A stretch of 39,789 nucleotides of DNA from Plectonema radiosum NIES-515 (GCF_025753815.1 NZ_JAOWRF010000212.1:1-39789); one strand, 5' to 3'; counted from the first letter of the stretch, positions 14,907-23,527 are shown. Notes: generated from the letters alone by a model not told the origin. Numbers and translations are program-made.

Positions 14907-14966
14907 ATCTCACACCAAGACGCAAAGGAAAGAGTTTCTTTGCGCCTTTGCGCCTTTGCGTGAGAT
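14907..14966. terminator. Imperfect inverted repeat between GxxExxY gene and bciB
   Basis: ATCTCAC...GACGCAAAGG pairs with CCTTTGCG...GTGAGAT, and the right arm holds three TTTGCGCC-type units. It lies between two convergent stop codons and spans almost the whole gap, so it may terminate both genes. Confidence 0.6.
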
Positions 14967-14967
14967 A

Positions 14968-16161
14968 TCATTCTGGCAATTTATACTGCCCAACAATCCG
15001 TTTAGCAAACTCCGGAACATGTGCATCTAACTTCTCTGGATGATTCCGCTTGACGTATAAATAATTACGAGTAAAGTGAGAATCAATCGAAAAACGCGCA
15101 TATTCCAAACCTTTGGGACCAATTTTTTCAATTACGATGCCCATCAATTTTGCCGCCCACATCGGCAGGGTAACGCCTTTGTCGTAAGCCGGAATGCTTT
15201 GTTGTACGGCTTCTTTCCGATTTCCTTGCGACATCACAGGCTGGGTTTGTAGCTGGTCTTTCACTAAGTCGAGCATTTCTTTGCCTGTATCATTTCTGAC
15301 TACAATCCACTGCCAGCCGAAGGGGGCACCCATATAACCGACTACCAAATCTGCCAGGGAATTTACGTAATCAAAGCAACTCATGCAAGAAGGAGCAAAT
15401 ACATCTTTGAGTTTGTTGGTTTTTAAGCCAAAGAAGGGGACGGTTTCTGTTGAGCCATCTTCGTGTTTGAAGTGAACTCGGAAGTCTTGCATGAATTCGT
15501 AATGTACTACTGTTTCAGGCGATCGGCTGGTGGTTTCTAAGAATTTTTGTAGTCCGGCACGGTTTACGTTATCTACACATGGTGTTCCTAAAACATAAAG
15601 TTTTTCTAACCCAAGTTGTTTTTCGACGGCTCGTAATGCTTGAATTTGGCAACCTACACCAATTACTAATAGCCGCTTCATCCCCGATTTTTCTATCTCT
15701 TCCAACACGGAAAGGTTAGGTGATAGTGTTGGTTTATTTACTCGCGCTGCTAGTATTTCTTCTGGGGTTCGGGCGATGATTGGCATCGGTTTAAAGCGGT
15801 CTTCTTTGGTGTTTTGCACGCAGACAACGCCTTCAACTATGCCGCGATTCAGCATTTCAATGGCGATGCTGCTAACAATTCCCGTCCATTGTGCTCCTTC
15901 GATGGGCTGCTGTTTGCGGGCTGCCATCATGTGTTGATGAACACCAAAATAAAGTTCATCGGGGTTGTCGAGATTGCGAGAGCGATCGTGGGTTTGTTCT
16001 TCAAGTTCGCCTATTTGCTGATTGATAAAAGCGCAGGCTTCCTTGACATAATGAATATAATATGTATCGCACAGTCCGCACTCGCTACAAAGTTCTTTCG
16101 CAGGACGACGGCTAGAGGGTTTGAGAGCTTTGGCTTTTTTGTGAGGATAAACTGAAGTCAT
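14968..16161 (-). CDS. bciB: Ferredoxin-dependent 3,8-divinyl chlorophyllide 8-vinyl reductase
   Basis: A protein of 397 residues related to the coenzyme F420 hydrogenase beta subunit. BciB reduces the 8-vinyl group in chlorophyll synthesis in most cyanobacteria, using iron-sulfur clusters and FAD. Cys motifs are at the N-terminus (ELCSECGLCDTYYIHYVKEAC) and in the middle (GTPCVDNVNR and FAPSCMSCFDYVNSLADLV). Other family stretches are GAQWTGIVSSIAIEML, MKRLLVIGVGCQIQALR and VGYMGAPFGWQWIVVRND. The start is ATG 16161-16159; I see no strong Shine-Dalgarno. It converges on the GxxExxY gene and shows no operon partner. Confidence 0.92.
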   Translation of the reverse strand: MTSVYPHKKAKALKPSSRRPAKELCSECGLCDTYYIHYVKEACAFINQQIGELEEQTHDRSRNLDNPDELYFGVHQHMMAARKQQPIEGAQWTGIVSSIAIEMLNRGIVEGVVCVQNTKEDRFKPMPIIARTPEEILAARVNKPTLSPNLSVLEEIEKSGMKRLLVIGVGCQIQALRAVEKQLGLEKLYVLGTPCVDNVNRAGLQKFLETTSRSPETVVHYEFMQDFRVHFKHEDGSTETVPFFGLKTNKLKDVFAPSCMSCFDYVNSLADLVVGYMGAPFGWQWIVVRNDTGKEMLDLVKDQLQTQPVMSQGNRKEAVQQSIPAYDKGVTLPMWAAKLMGIVIEKIGPKGLEYARFSIDSHFTRNYLYVKRNHPEKLDAHVPEFAKRIVGQYKLPE

Positions 16162-16215
16162 ATAAATTCTTTGTGTTATGGAGATATCGCTTTTATTACA
16201 ATACCTTCAGAGGTT

Positions 16216-16396
16216 ATGAACTTCACCATAGAAATGGACGCAATAAGCTGAGGTAATTGGTTTTCCTGGTGTGCTGGCTTATGGGCAGACAAGGGAAGAA
16301 GCGATCGCACGAGTTCAAGCATTAGCTTTGCGGGTTTTGGAGGAAACGAACCGCAGAGTCGCAGAGAGCGCAGAGGAAGAAGAGGAGAGTGCTTGA
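16216..16396 (+). pseudogene. HicB-like antitoxin remnant
   Basis: ATG 16216 reads MNFTIEMDAIS and stops at TGA 16249. In the +1 frame the homologous protein continues from 16247: AEVIGFPGVLAYGQTREEAI then ARVQALALRVLEETN, which is the conserved C-terminal part of small HicB-like proteins. Part of the N-terminal strand region is missing and the frame is shifted. The tail RRVAESAEEEEESA is encoded by a GCAGAG-type tandem repeat (16352-16375). No HicA-type partner is visible. Confidence 0.65.
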
Positions 16397-16833
16397 GTTG
16401 TGTGAAGATTTCTGATGAGAGTTTAAATTCTTTATAAATAAGTTGGTAGATTTGCGGATTTTGACTTTTTTCTTTATTGGTGGAAATTTATGATGGCGTT
16501 GTAGGTTTTGTTTCTTAAGCTGAGGTAGATCGGTTCTGTGATTTATCAAACTTTTAACTAAGTAGTAACCAGAGAGACAATCATAAATGTGTTTCTTGTG
16601 GTAAAACTCCCCCAGAAGTCACTCTAGAAGTTGATCATAAAGAACCGTTTTCTCAAGGAGGCACTAACCACATTAGCAACTTGCAAACGCTGTGTTTTAA
16701 GTGCAATCGTGGCAAAGGTACGCGTAGCGTGAAATAACGTACAAAATCTTCAATTATGGTAAATAGCCCTTCAGTGAACTTCCCAAAGGGCTTTCACTAT
16801 TTCAAAAATTTCTCTTCCTTTGCGACTCTGCGG
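16351..16833. repeat. 13-bp perfect inverted repeat (16351-16363 and 16821-16833) around an HNH fragment
   Basis: CCGCAGAGTCGCA on the left and TGCGACTCTGCGG on the right bracket 457 bp. Both arms extend into CAGAGG or CCTTTGCG type short repeats. The enclosed DNA carries the HNH remnant. This resembles the arrangement around the GxxExxY gene at 14527. Confidence 0.75.
16558..16737 (+). pseudogene. HNH endonuclease C-terminal fragment
   Basis: An open stretch without a start codon reads RDNHKCVSCGKTPPEVTLEV, DHKEPFSQGGTNHISNLQTL and CFKCNRGKGTRSVK before TAA. This is the HNH zinc-binding core: CVSCG, the catalytic DH, the Asn of ISNLQ, and CFKCN. The frame is closed upstream at 16555 (TAA) and there is no ATG, so the N-terminal half is lost. 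It lies inside the 13-bp inverted repeat. Confidence 0.75.
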
Positions 16834-16934
16834 CTTTGCGTGAGACTTTAATCAAACACCACTACCAACAGATTCCTCTCTAAAACCCAAGCGCGATCGC
16901 ATCAATCCGGAGCAACTATTCACCAACAACCAAC

Positions 16935-17537
16935 TTACCACGCTTCAGCCCAATAAACAATTTCTGAGGCTGAACTATCAATCGCTACTCCATAACTATC
17001 TCCATGATTCCATTTGAAGCCTGGAGTTCCTTTGTTTTCTGCATCCAATACCAATATCTCATAAGTGGTAGGAAAGGATTCTTGGACATCACTGGTATAA
17101 AAGAAAGTTGTCGGTACACCCTTGGGTAAATTCGCGTGATCGTTTGTGTTACCTCCTTTATATTTGTGCTTCGCAATTTCTCTGTACTTTAAAAGTACTT
17201 TTTTGATCTTTTCTGGAGACTGTTTCATTCTCAGTTGAAAATAACTGCCACCTTGGGAAAAGCCTGGGAAATAAGCAAGCCGTAGATTTGTCGCATCCTC
17301 TGGAATTTCCTGGGGAAAGTGTTTTATTTGTTCTTTATTAGACCAAATTTTCTGACGAATTTCTCCATATCGTGTAGTATTAGTTATTGTCTCAGTATAA
17401 TCTGTATTGTTAGAGGCTTTCCAGAGTAAAAAACTGCCCACGACAATACCAAGACTGCCAAGGGACAATAAAAATATCATGGCGATTTTAACTAGATGTG
17501 TAGAAGTGTTGCGTCTGTCTGTCAGAAAAAGCTTCAT
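16935..17537 (-). CDS. Membrane-anchored protein of unknown function
   Basis: A protein of 200 residues. A basic N-terminus (MKLFLTDRRNTSTHLVK) is followed by one hydrophobic helix (about 18-40) and a soluble domain expected outside the cytoplasm. That domain has EIRQKIWSNKEQIKHFPQEI, NLRLAYFPGFSQGGSYFQLR and, near the end, GDSYGVAIDSSASEIVYWAE. The phrase FPxFxQGGSYFQLR looks like a conserved core of a cyanobacterial family I cannot name. Codon use looks normal. The flanking DNA contains repeats on one side and a YnfA gene on the other. Confidence 0.7.
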   Translation of the reverse strand: MKLFLTDRRNTSTHLVKIAMIFLLSLGSLGIVVGSFLLWKASNNTDYTETITNTTRYGEIRQKIWSNKEQIKHFPQEIPEDATNLRLAYFPGFSQGGSYFQLRMKQSPEKIKKVLLKYREIAKHKYKGGNTNDHANLPKGVPTTFFYTSDVQESFPTTYEILVLDAENKGTPGFKWNHGDSYGVAIDSSASEIVYWAEAW

Positions 17538-17689
17538 CTAATTGAGTGTATTTCAATTTTGCTGTCATACAAACTATTATCTAATTCGATAAAATTTTGA
17601 ATCTAGCGTTAGACATATTTATTTCTTTATCAGAGTTTAATGACATATCAAATCCTTGACTTCTCTAACAAGTCGGGGCAAATCGTTTT

Positions 17690-18016
17690 TTACAAGCGAT
17701 GCGGACTAAATAAAATCACAATCGTTCCTATTAAGGAAATTGTCACACCAAGTAAATCCCACTTGTCTGGTTTGACACCTTCAACTAACCACAACCAAAT
17801 CAAAGATGAGAGTATGTAAATACCACCATAAGCAGCGTATACTCTACCAGCGTTTGAAGCATCTATCTTAGTTAAGGTAAAAGCGAAGATAATTAGAGCT
17901 AAGATACCGGGAATAATCAAAAAGGTGCTTTTTCCCAGTTTAAAAGTTGCCCAAAAAGCATAACAACCGGAGATTTCTCCTAATGCAGCAACTAGAAATA
18001 AGACAAATGTTTGCAT
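17690..18016 (-). CDS. UPF0060 / YnfA family membrane protein
   Basis: A protein of 108 residues with four hydrophobic helices. The family signatures [38 protein letters not shown] and [18 protein letters not shown] are all present. YnfA proteins resemble small multidrug resistance transporters and are usually annotated as inner-membrane proteins of unknown substrate. Length matches the family. It stands alone on the minus strand. Confidence 0.9.
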   Translation of the reverse strand: MQTFVLFLVAALGEISGCYAFWATFKLGKSTFLIIPGILALIIFAFTLTKIDASNAGRVYAAYGGIYILSSLIWLWLVEGVKPDKWDLLGVTISLIGTIVILFSPHRL

Positions 18017-18071
18017 TTTCGGCTTCAGGAAATAAAAAACAGATGCTCCCGTTTGTCACTCGCATCTGATG

Positions 18072-18168
18072 TCATGTCAGCTTAATGAACATTAATAAAA
18101 ACATTGCAATCGTCGTAGAGACGTTCCGCCGGAACGTCTCTACAATATATGTGATTTGTTGGACATGA
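18072..18168. mobile_element. Small inverted-repeat element, family B copy 2 (degraded ends)
   Basis: TCATGTC at the left and GACATGATATG at the right resemble the ends of the element at 7710-7812. The inside has ACATTAATAAAAAC and the palindrome GTAGAGACG-TTCCGCCGGAA-CGTCTCTAC at 18115-18143. The left terminus is poorly preserved. Confidence 0.55.
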
Positions 18169-18201
18169 TATGATGAGTAAATAAATATTTATACTTTCTA
18201 A

Positions 18202-19083
18202 TTAGAAAGACCCGGCAATCATTCCAGCAAGGATGATAAAACCAATCCAAACATTTTGTTTAAACATTTGAGCGTAAACATGATTAGGAAGGTCTTTTTT
18301 GATTAATTGAAGATATTGCCAAACCCAGGCAACAGCAGCAATTGCCAGGGTAATCCAAAATGCATACTTGAGATGCATTAAAACACCTAGCCAACTGAGA
18401 AAAAAGATGGTTGCAGCAAAGAAAATTCCAATGGCTAGAGGTGCGCGATCGCCAAAAAATAAAGCGCTAGAATTAACACCTATTAGCCGATCGTCTTCGC
18501 GATCGCTCATTGCGTAAACTGTATCAAATCCTAATGTCCACATCACTGTGGCACCCCAAAGTAACCAAGTTGCTTGTGAAAGGTTTTGTGTCACCGCACT
18601 CCAGCTAATTAATACCCCAAAACCCCACGCGATGGAAAGTACTAACTGCGGTACAGGAAACACTCTTTTCGCACCTGGATAAAGCAGGATTACGGGTACT
18701 GCTGCCACACACAACCAAAAAGAAAGGGGGTTAAGATAAAAGGCAAGAACTGCTGCACAAAACATCGCAACGATCGCGATCGCAATACCAACTTTTATCG
18801 AAAGGGCACGAGAAGCAAGAGGACGCAAGCGAGTTCTTTCTACCTGCGGGTCGATGTCGCGATCCCACAAATCATTCACAATACACCCAGCTGCACTTGT
18901 GGCGATCGTTCCTAAAGCAATGACACCAACTAGCGGTAAAGGTGGTTTCCCTGAAGCTGCCAAAAACACAGCCCAAAGAGCAGGTATCATCAAGATTAAC
19001 CGTCCTTCTGGTTTGTGCCATCGCAGTAGTCGGATAATCACAAGCCACATTGGTTCGGTGTTGCTTTCTGGTGTCGTCAGCAT
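18202..19083 (-). CDS. ubiA: 4-hydroxybenzoate polyprenyltransferase (plastoquinone synthesis)
   Basis: A protein of 293 residues and a UbiA-superfamily integral membrane prenyltransferase. The two Asp-rich motifs that bind prenyl diphosphate are NDLWDRDIDPQVERTRLRPL (about 70-89) and YAMSDREDDRLIGV (about 190-203). About eight hydrophobic helices are seen, and the N-terminal RWHKPEGRLILMIPALWAVF is typical of the 4-hydroxybenzoate group. In cyanobacteria this enzyme supplies the plastoquinone ring precursor. It is transcribed away from ppx; the CHAT gene and toxin-antitoxin remnants lie between them. Confidence 0.9.
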   Translation of the reverse strand: MLTTPESNTEPMWLVIIRLLRWHKPEGRLILMIPALWAVFLAASGKPPLPLVGVIALGTIATSAAGCIVNDLWDRDIDPQVERTRLRPLASRALSIKVGIAIAIVAMFCAAVLAFYLNPLSFWLCVAAVPVILLYPGAKRVFPVPQLVLSIAWGFGVLISWSAVTQNLSQATWLLWGATVMWTLGFDTVYAMSDREDDRLIGVNSSALFFGDRAPLAIGIFFAATIFFLSWLGVLMHLKYAFWITLAIAAVAWVWQYLQLIKKDLPNHVYAQMFKQNVWIGFIILAGMIAGSF

Positions 19084-19145
19084 AGATGGGAAAAATAACT
19101 AAAGATAGATGAGTTAATACATCTTTACATCTATAGAATAGCTTT

Positions 19146-19158
19146 CAATACGGTTCGG
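19146..19158. repeat. Orphan terminus of the family C element
   Basis: CAATACGGTTCGG matches the left terminal repeat of the complete element at 32293-32385. No matching right end is nearby, though a palindrome AGACGCGATAAATCGCCGTCTC lies at 19193-19214. Confidence 0.55.
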
Positions 19159-19294
19159 ATAAGATTTTTTGATGAAAATTATAGATCACAAAGACGCGAT
19201 AAATCGCCGTCTCTTGCTTGTTTGTGAATCTTTACAATTTCCTGTAAGCCTTATATGTTAAAGTTTACAAGTCTCCATAAGAGAGGAGAAAATT

Positions 19295-20503
19295 TCACTC
19301 CACCATTAAACAATAAGATAAGCATATATCTAGCCACCGTAACGTCTTCGTCAAATCTCGTCCACCACCAGCGAAGCCACCCGCAGGGAGATGTCCATGA
19401 GGGGCATTGAGGGAGAAGGTGAGTTCCGAGTAGGTGAGCCATTCTTTGTTAAAAAACAGACGCAACTTTCGCCAACCGACGCGATCGCCAAACTTCTCGT
19501 AGTAAAATCCGACGCTTTCGTAAATGCGCTTTTGCACACTGAAGCCAAAAAGCCCTTTGCTATATTTTACCCACAATTGGTCAATGGTGCGTAAGTCTGT
19601 GCAAGGAAAGTTTACGATGGATTCGGGATCTAAATAGCCTTCTGTTTCTCTGCCAGTGGCTTTCAGCATCACAGCTAGAGTTTCCTGATCTGCGTCTTTC
19701 CAATTGCCTGCTGCTAGCAAGTCACGCAGTTTGGTGTAGTCTATTCCCTTTTCAGAGGGCAGGTCATCAGCCTTTTGTTTTTCTCGTTGCAGTCTTTCGG
19801 CTTCTTCCTGTTTGGTTACAGGGGGAGTTGGTGTTAGTGTGGGTGAAGGAGAAACAACGCTTGCTTTGCGAGCATCTTGTGGGGGTGAAGTGAGTGTAGG
19901 GGTGGTATTTATACTTTCCCCATGCAAATCTTCTTTTCTCAACAGTTTAGGTGTCAAATGCTCTTGAATCCCTGCCATGCGGATGACTTGACAACCAAGT
20001 TTATATGCAAATTCAACGCTTCTTCCGGCACCCAGAGCATCGTAAAAACCAACAGCAAATTTAATGGCGGCTTTATCGCCAATTTCTTGACTCATGCCGA
20101 TAACATAATTAATATGTTGGGCGATCGCTTTGGCTTGAATCTCGGAATAGCAAGCATTAAGTAATACACACTCTACATCTGAAGCGAACAATTCAAACAA
20201 CCCAGCTAATGCTGCTGCATCCACTAGCTTTTGTTGTCCGGTATTATCTTCAAATATTAAACCCTCTTCCCCTGCGCCATGTCCAGAAAAATGAATAATC
20301 TGGGGTTCGTAATTGAGAATAGAGCGGTGAATATCTCTATCACGGACTGCTTCTGCCGACTCTATCTGAAAGCTGTCGCGTTTTTTCGCTAGTTGTAACC
20401 CTTCCTTAATTTCACGAATCTCCTCACTCAAACACAGTGGTTTCGTACCTTTGGGATTCGCTGACAACACTAAGATTTTTTTGACTGGGATTTCAACGCT
20501 CAT
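19295..20503 (-). CDS. CHAT protease-like domain fused to GUN4, frameshifted C-terminus
   Basis: A protein of 402 residues. The N-terminal CHAT (caspase-like) domain has the catalytic pair His75 in IIHFSGHGAGEEG and Cys118 in VLLNACYSE. A Pro/Thr-rich linker (about 198-228) and a charged helix lead to a GUN4 domain (about 249-375): GIDYTKLRDLLAAGNWKDAD, FPCTDLRTIDQLWVKYSKG, FGDRVGWRKL, SLNAPHGHLPA. GUN4 domains bind porphyrins of the chlorophyll branch; CHAT domains are caspase-related peptidases, so the fusion suggests porphyrin-gated proteolysis (inference). After GHLPAGGFAGGG the frame ends LSYCLMVE. A different frame downstream (19254-19289) reads SPLLWRLVNFNI, close to the usual GUN4 end with RLVNCNI, so a frameshift near 19295-19310 has truncated the last residues. 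Confidence 0.82.
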   Translation of the reverse strand: MSVEIPVKKILVLSANPKGTKPLCLSEEIREIKEGLQLAKKRDSFQIESAEAVRDRDIHRSILNYEPQIIHFSGHGAGEEGLIFEDNTGQQKLVDAAALAGLFELFASDVECVLLNACYSEIQAKAIAQHINYVIGMSQEIGDKAAIKFAVGFYDALGAGRSVEFAYKLGCQVIRMAGIQEHLTPKLLRKEDLHGESINTTPTLTSPPQDARKASVVSPSPTLTPTPPVTKQEEAERLQREKQKADDLPSEKGIDYTKLRDLLAAGNWKDADQETLAVMLKATGRETEGYLDPESIVNFPCTDLRTIDQLWVKYSKGLFGFSVQKRIYESVGFYYEKFGDRVGWRKLRLFFNKEWLTYSELTFSLNAPHGHLPAGGFAGGGRDLTKTLRWLDICLSYCLMVE

Positions 20504-20825
20504 TTCATGTCAGGGTTTTATTAAATAATATTCCGGGTTAAAATCTTCCTTTGAGCCTCTGGGTAGACATCGGCTTAATAAAATGGGGTTTACTTACACC
20601 ACTGTCTCATAAGTATGTATATTCTAGATGTTTCCATACTAGGAATATAAGACAGCAACCTTGAATTCCGCAAAAGATTGTGTTATGCCGTTTCACAAAA
20701 ACCTTAATACAAATACAGACCTGTAGAGACGCGAAATTTCGCGTCTCTACAAGATTCATATGTATCGCTAACTGGTAAATGCAGCTAAACCCTGTTAGAC
20801 GATAGCTCTAAGATTTTGTTGTTTG
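20504..20825. other. Upstream region of the CHAT gene, no gene seen
   Basis: AT-rich DNA with the palindrome GTAGAGACG-CGAAATTTCG-CGTCTCTAC at 20723-20750. The CHAT promoter should lie near 20520-20600. I see no coding stretch. Confidence 0.5.
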
Positions 20826-21092
20826 TCAACTTTCATCTTTATAAATCTTGCTGCGATGTCCAATTTCCACCACATTTACCAGTAAAATATCATCTAAAGT
20901 ATCGTATATAATGCGATAATTGCCTACTCTCATACGATAAGCGTTTTCTGTGTTTTTTAACTTTTTTACTTGATGAGGACGCGGTTCTATGGCTAACTCA
21001 TCAATCTTTACTTATATGCGTTCTTGAAGTTCAGGCGATAATTTTTTAAGTTGTTTTAATGCTCCTTTTAATATTTCAACTTTATAACTCAC
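20826..21092 (-). pseudogene. RelE/ParE-family toxin with premature stop
   Basis: From GTG 21092 the frame reads SYKVEILKGALKQLKKLSPE then LQERI and meets TAA at 21014-21012 (codon 27). It continues in the same frame as VKIDELAIEPRPHQVKKLKN, NAYRMRVGNYRIIYDTLDDI, then HRSKIYKDES with TGA at 20826. Apart from that one codon it is a full-length RelE/ParE ribonuclease-fold toxin with the usual RVGNYRIIY and HRSKIY motifs. The GTG overlaps the stop of the antitoxin gene (GTGA). Confidence 0.78.
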
Positions 21093-21330
21093 GCTACTTC
21101 CTTTTTTCTTTCCGTTTTAAGTTCTTTTTTAGCTTCTTCCCATGAAACTGAGCCGTCAATGTCAGCGTCTTTTTTAGCTTTTTCGTAGGCTTTTACATCC
21201 TCCTCTTCCTCTTCCTCTTCGATTTTTAGAAGTAGTGCGTAAATCTCATCTAGGGTACTGTCGCACCCGCTTGATTTAGCAGTTCGTTAATATGTTTAAT
21301 TAATTGTTCGCGTTCGTGTTCGGTTTTCAT
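21089..21330 (-). pseudogene. Cognate antitoxin remnant with frameshift
   Basis: ATG 21330 reads KTEHEREQLIKHINELLNQ then AGATVP and stops at TAG. In another frame from about 21256 it continues DSTLDEIYALLLKIEEEEEE, DVKAYEKAKKDADIDGSVSW and EEAKKELKTERKKEVA to TGA 21091-21089. This is the charged coil type of antitoxin that precedes RelE-like toxins in cyanobacteria. The shift lies near 21256-21262. A GAGGAA repeat at 21200-21218 codes the Glu run. Confidence 0.72.
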
Positions 21331-21425
21331 AATTAAGCCTCTTTAAGATTGTTAACTTTGATTAATTTATCAATTCTATTTTTGATAATGTTTAATTCTG
21401 GTAAGTATCGCAGTCGTTGCCTCTA

Positions 21426-21615
21426 AGAGGTTGTTTGAAAAGTTACTAGCCCTAGCGACTATAAGTCGCGGCTATACAGACAAAACCTGCCTTTCCTTGC
21501 GGAACGCTACGCGAACGCAGGTTAAAAACCCAAGATGTTTGTATTAGTCCACGGAGGTGGACTTTGTTTGTGTAGTAGCGAATTCTATTCGCCCAATACT
21601 TTTCAAACATCCTCT
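21426..21615. mobile_element. 190-bp inverted-repeat element, family D
   Basis: Ends AGAGGTTGTTTGAAAAGTTA and TACTTTTCAAACATCCTCT, with one mismatch near the tip. It contains three hairpins: GCGACTATAAGTCGC at about 21454, AGTCCACGGAGGTGGACT at about 21546, and GCGAATTCTATTCGC at about 21578. A small dispersed repeat (CTTGCGGAACGCTACGCGAA) sits in the middle. It has no coding capacity, so it is MITE-like. Confidence 0.75.
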
Positions 21616-21738
21616 AAATTCTGGCTAGCGCAATCCCATAATAGTACAATAATACCCCTATCAGGTAGCCAACCCACCTCTGTGTATTTTCAAATTACTT
21701 TGCGCTTGACTTGAAGTAAAATAGATAAGGTATCTCTA

Positions 21739-21832
21739 TGAGCATCTATTGAGCATTAACAATAGTATAAAATCATGCTCAAAATAATCATCAAAACACT
21801 GCACGTTAGGGTATTTGAGCATCTATTGAGCA
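21739..21832. promoter_or_regulatory. Paired TGAGCA motifs upstream of ppx
   Basis: TGAGCATCTATTGAGCA occurs at 21739-21755 and again at 21816-21832, and one inverted TGCTCA lies between them (about 21775). Each copy has two TGAGCA hexamers 11 bp apart, about one helical turn. The second copy ends 42 bp before the ppx ATG. This is a candidate operator for an unknown regulator. Confidence 0.45.
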
Positions 21833-21874
21833 CAAGAAAGGGATTCTAACTCAAAAGTATTGAAAATACGAAAT

Positions 21875-23527
21875 ATGGGATTTAATTTAGTTTCAGCTAG
21901 CTGGGAGAGTACTCCAACTCAAACAGTTGAGCAACACCCGATTATTGCTGCCATTGATTTAGGGACAAATTCTCTGCATATGGTAATTGTGCGGATTGAA
22001 CCAACATTACCAGCTTTTAGCATTATTGCTAGAGAAAAAGAAACTGTGAGATTGGGCGATCGCAATCTGAAAACTGGAGAACTTAAACCAGAGATAATAG
22101 AAAAAGCGATCGCTGCGTTGGGACGCTTTCAAGAAGTTGCGAAAAGTCTCAATGCGGAAACAATCATTGCGGTAGCAACTAGCGCTGTGCGTGAAGCTCC
22201 CAATGGTAAAGATTTTTTGCAAAGGGTAGAATCTGAGTTGAGTTTAAGCGTTGACTTGATTTCTGGTCAAGAAGAAGCGCGGCGCATATACTTGGGTGTA
22301 TTGTCGGGGATGGAATTTAACAACCAGCCTCATATTATCATCGATATTGGCGGCGGTTCCACAGAAATAATTTTAGGCGATAGTCACGAAGCGCGAGTTC
22401 TCACCAGTACTAAAGTGGGTGCAGTGCGGTTAACCAGTGAATTAATTACCACTGACCCCATCAGCAACACTGAGTTTCAGTACTTGGAAGCTTACGCACG
22501 GGGTACGCTTGAACGTTCTGTAGAAGAAGTGCAAGCGAACATCCAGATGGGAGAAACTCCCCGTTTGGTAGGAACTGCTGGCACAATTGAAACTTTAGGG
22601 CTAATTCACGCACGGGAAAATTTAGGTTCTGTCCCGGCAACACTCAATCGGTACGAGTTTAGTTTAAAGGATTTGCGCGAGTTGGTCGATCGCTTGGGGA
22701 AACTGAATTACTCAGAACGAGCAGAGATTCCGGGAATGCCGGAGAAAAGGTCAGAAGTGATACTTGCGGGAGCCGTAATCTTACAGGAAGCGATGATTCT
22801 TTTGGGTGCTGAATCGGTGACGGTGTGCGAGCGATCGCTGCGGGAAGGGGTGATTGTAGACTGGATGTTGACCCACGGTTTGATTGAAGATAAACTGCGT
22901 TACCAAGGTTCGGTGAGGGAACGGAGTGTTCTCAAACAAGCGAAAAAATACAACATAAAATTAGAACATAGCGATCGCGTTGCCAAATTTGCCCTGTCAT
23001 TATTTAACCAAACTCAAGGTAAATTACACAACTGGGGTGCAGAAGAAAGAGAATTATTATGGGCAGCGGCAATTTTACACAATTGCGGTCATTATGTTAA
23101 CCATGGCGCTCACCACAAGCACTCTTACTATTTAATTCGCAATGGTGAGTTACTCGGTTATACAGAAACTGAGATAGAAATAATCGCTAATTTAGCACGT
23201 TATCATCGTAAATCACCGCCGAAGAAAAAGCATGAAAATTACGCCAATCTACTGCACAAAGATGACAGGCAAATAGTCAGCAAGTTGAGTGCTTTTGTGA
23301 GATTAGCAGTTGCCCTCGATCGGAGGCAAATTGGTGCGATCGCACGAGTCCAGTGTGAATACAATCCAGATTCTCAGGAATTACATCTGCATATTTTTCC
23401 ATCTCATACTGATGAAGATTGCGCTTTAGAACTCTGGAGTGTGGATTTAAAAAAAGATGTCTTTGAGGCAGAATTTGGGTTGAAATTAGTAGCTATTTTG
23501 GAAACTTATGCTGTTGCAGTTAGCTAA
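21875..23527 (+). CDS. ppx: Exopolyphosphatase / guanosine pentaphosphatase (Ppx/GppA)
   Basis: A protein of 550 residues. The N-terminal actin-like domain has AAIDLGTNSLHMVIVRI, TSAVREAPNGKDFL, SGQEEARRIYLGVLSG and the phosphate-binding IDIGGGSTEIILGD, then VGTAGTIETLGLI and VCERSLREGVIVDWML. The C-terminal HD-like domain has AAAILHNCGHYVNHGAHHKH and NLARYHRKSPPKKKH. The enzyme cleaves terminal phosphates from polyphosphate and possibly pppGpp. I use ATG 21875; a TTG at 21860 is possible but adds only five residues. The upstream region has paired TGAGCA motifs. Length fits the long Ppx form. Confidence 0.93.
   Translation: MGFNLVSASWESTPTQTVEQHPIIAAIDLGTNSLHMVIVRIEPTLPAFSIIAREKETVRLGDRNLKTGELKPEIIEKAIAALGRFQEVAKSLNAETIIAVATSAVREAPNGKDFLQRVESELSLSVDLISGQEEARRIYLGVLSGMEFNNQPHIIIDIGGGSTEIILGDSHEARVLTSTKVGAVRLTSELITTDPISNTEFQYLEAYARGTLERSVEEVQANIQMGETPRLVGTAGTIETLGLIHARENLGSVPATLNRYEFSLKDLRELVDRLGKLNYSERAEIPGMPEKRSEVILAGAVILQEAMILLGAESVTVCERSLREGVIVDWMLTHGLIEDKLRYQGSVRERSVLKQAKKYNIKLEHSDRVAKFALSLFNQTQGKLHNWGAEERELLWAAAILHNCGHYVNHGAHHKHSYYLIRNGELLGYTETEIEIIANLARYHRKSPPKKKHENYANLLHKDDRQIVSKLSAFVRLAVALDRRQIGAIARVQCEYNPDSQELHLHIFPSHTDEDCALELWSVDLKKDVFEAEFGLKLVAILETYAVAVS

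Noticed and set aside
16322-16549. 75-residue minus-strand reading frame
   Set aside because: It lies opposite the HicB remnant and its tandem repeat; its His/Lys-rich composition is an artefact of AT-rich DNA.
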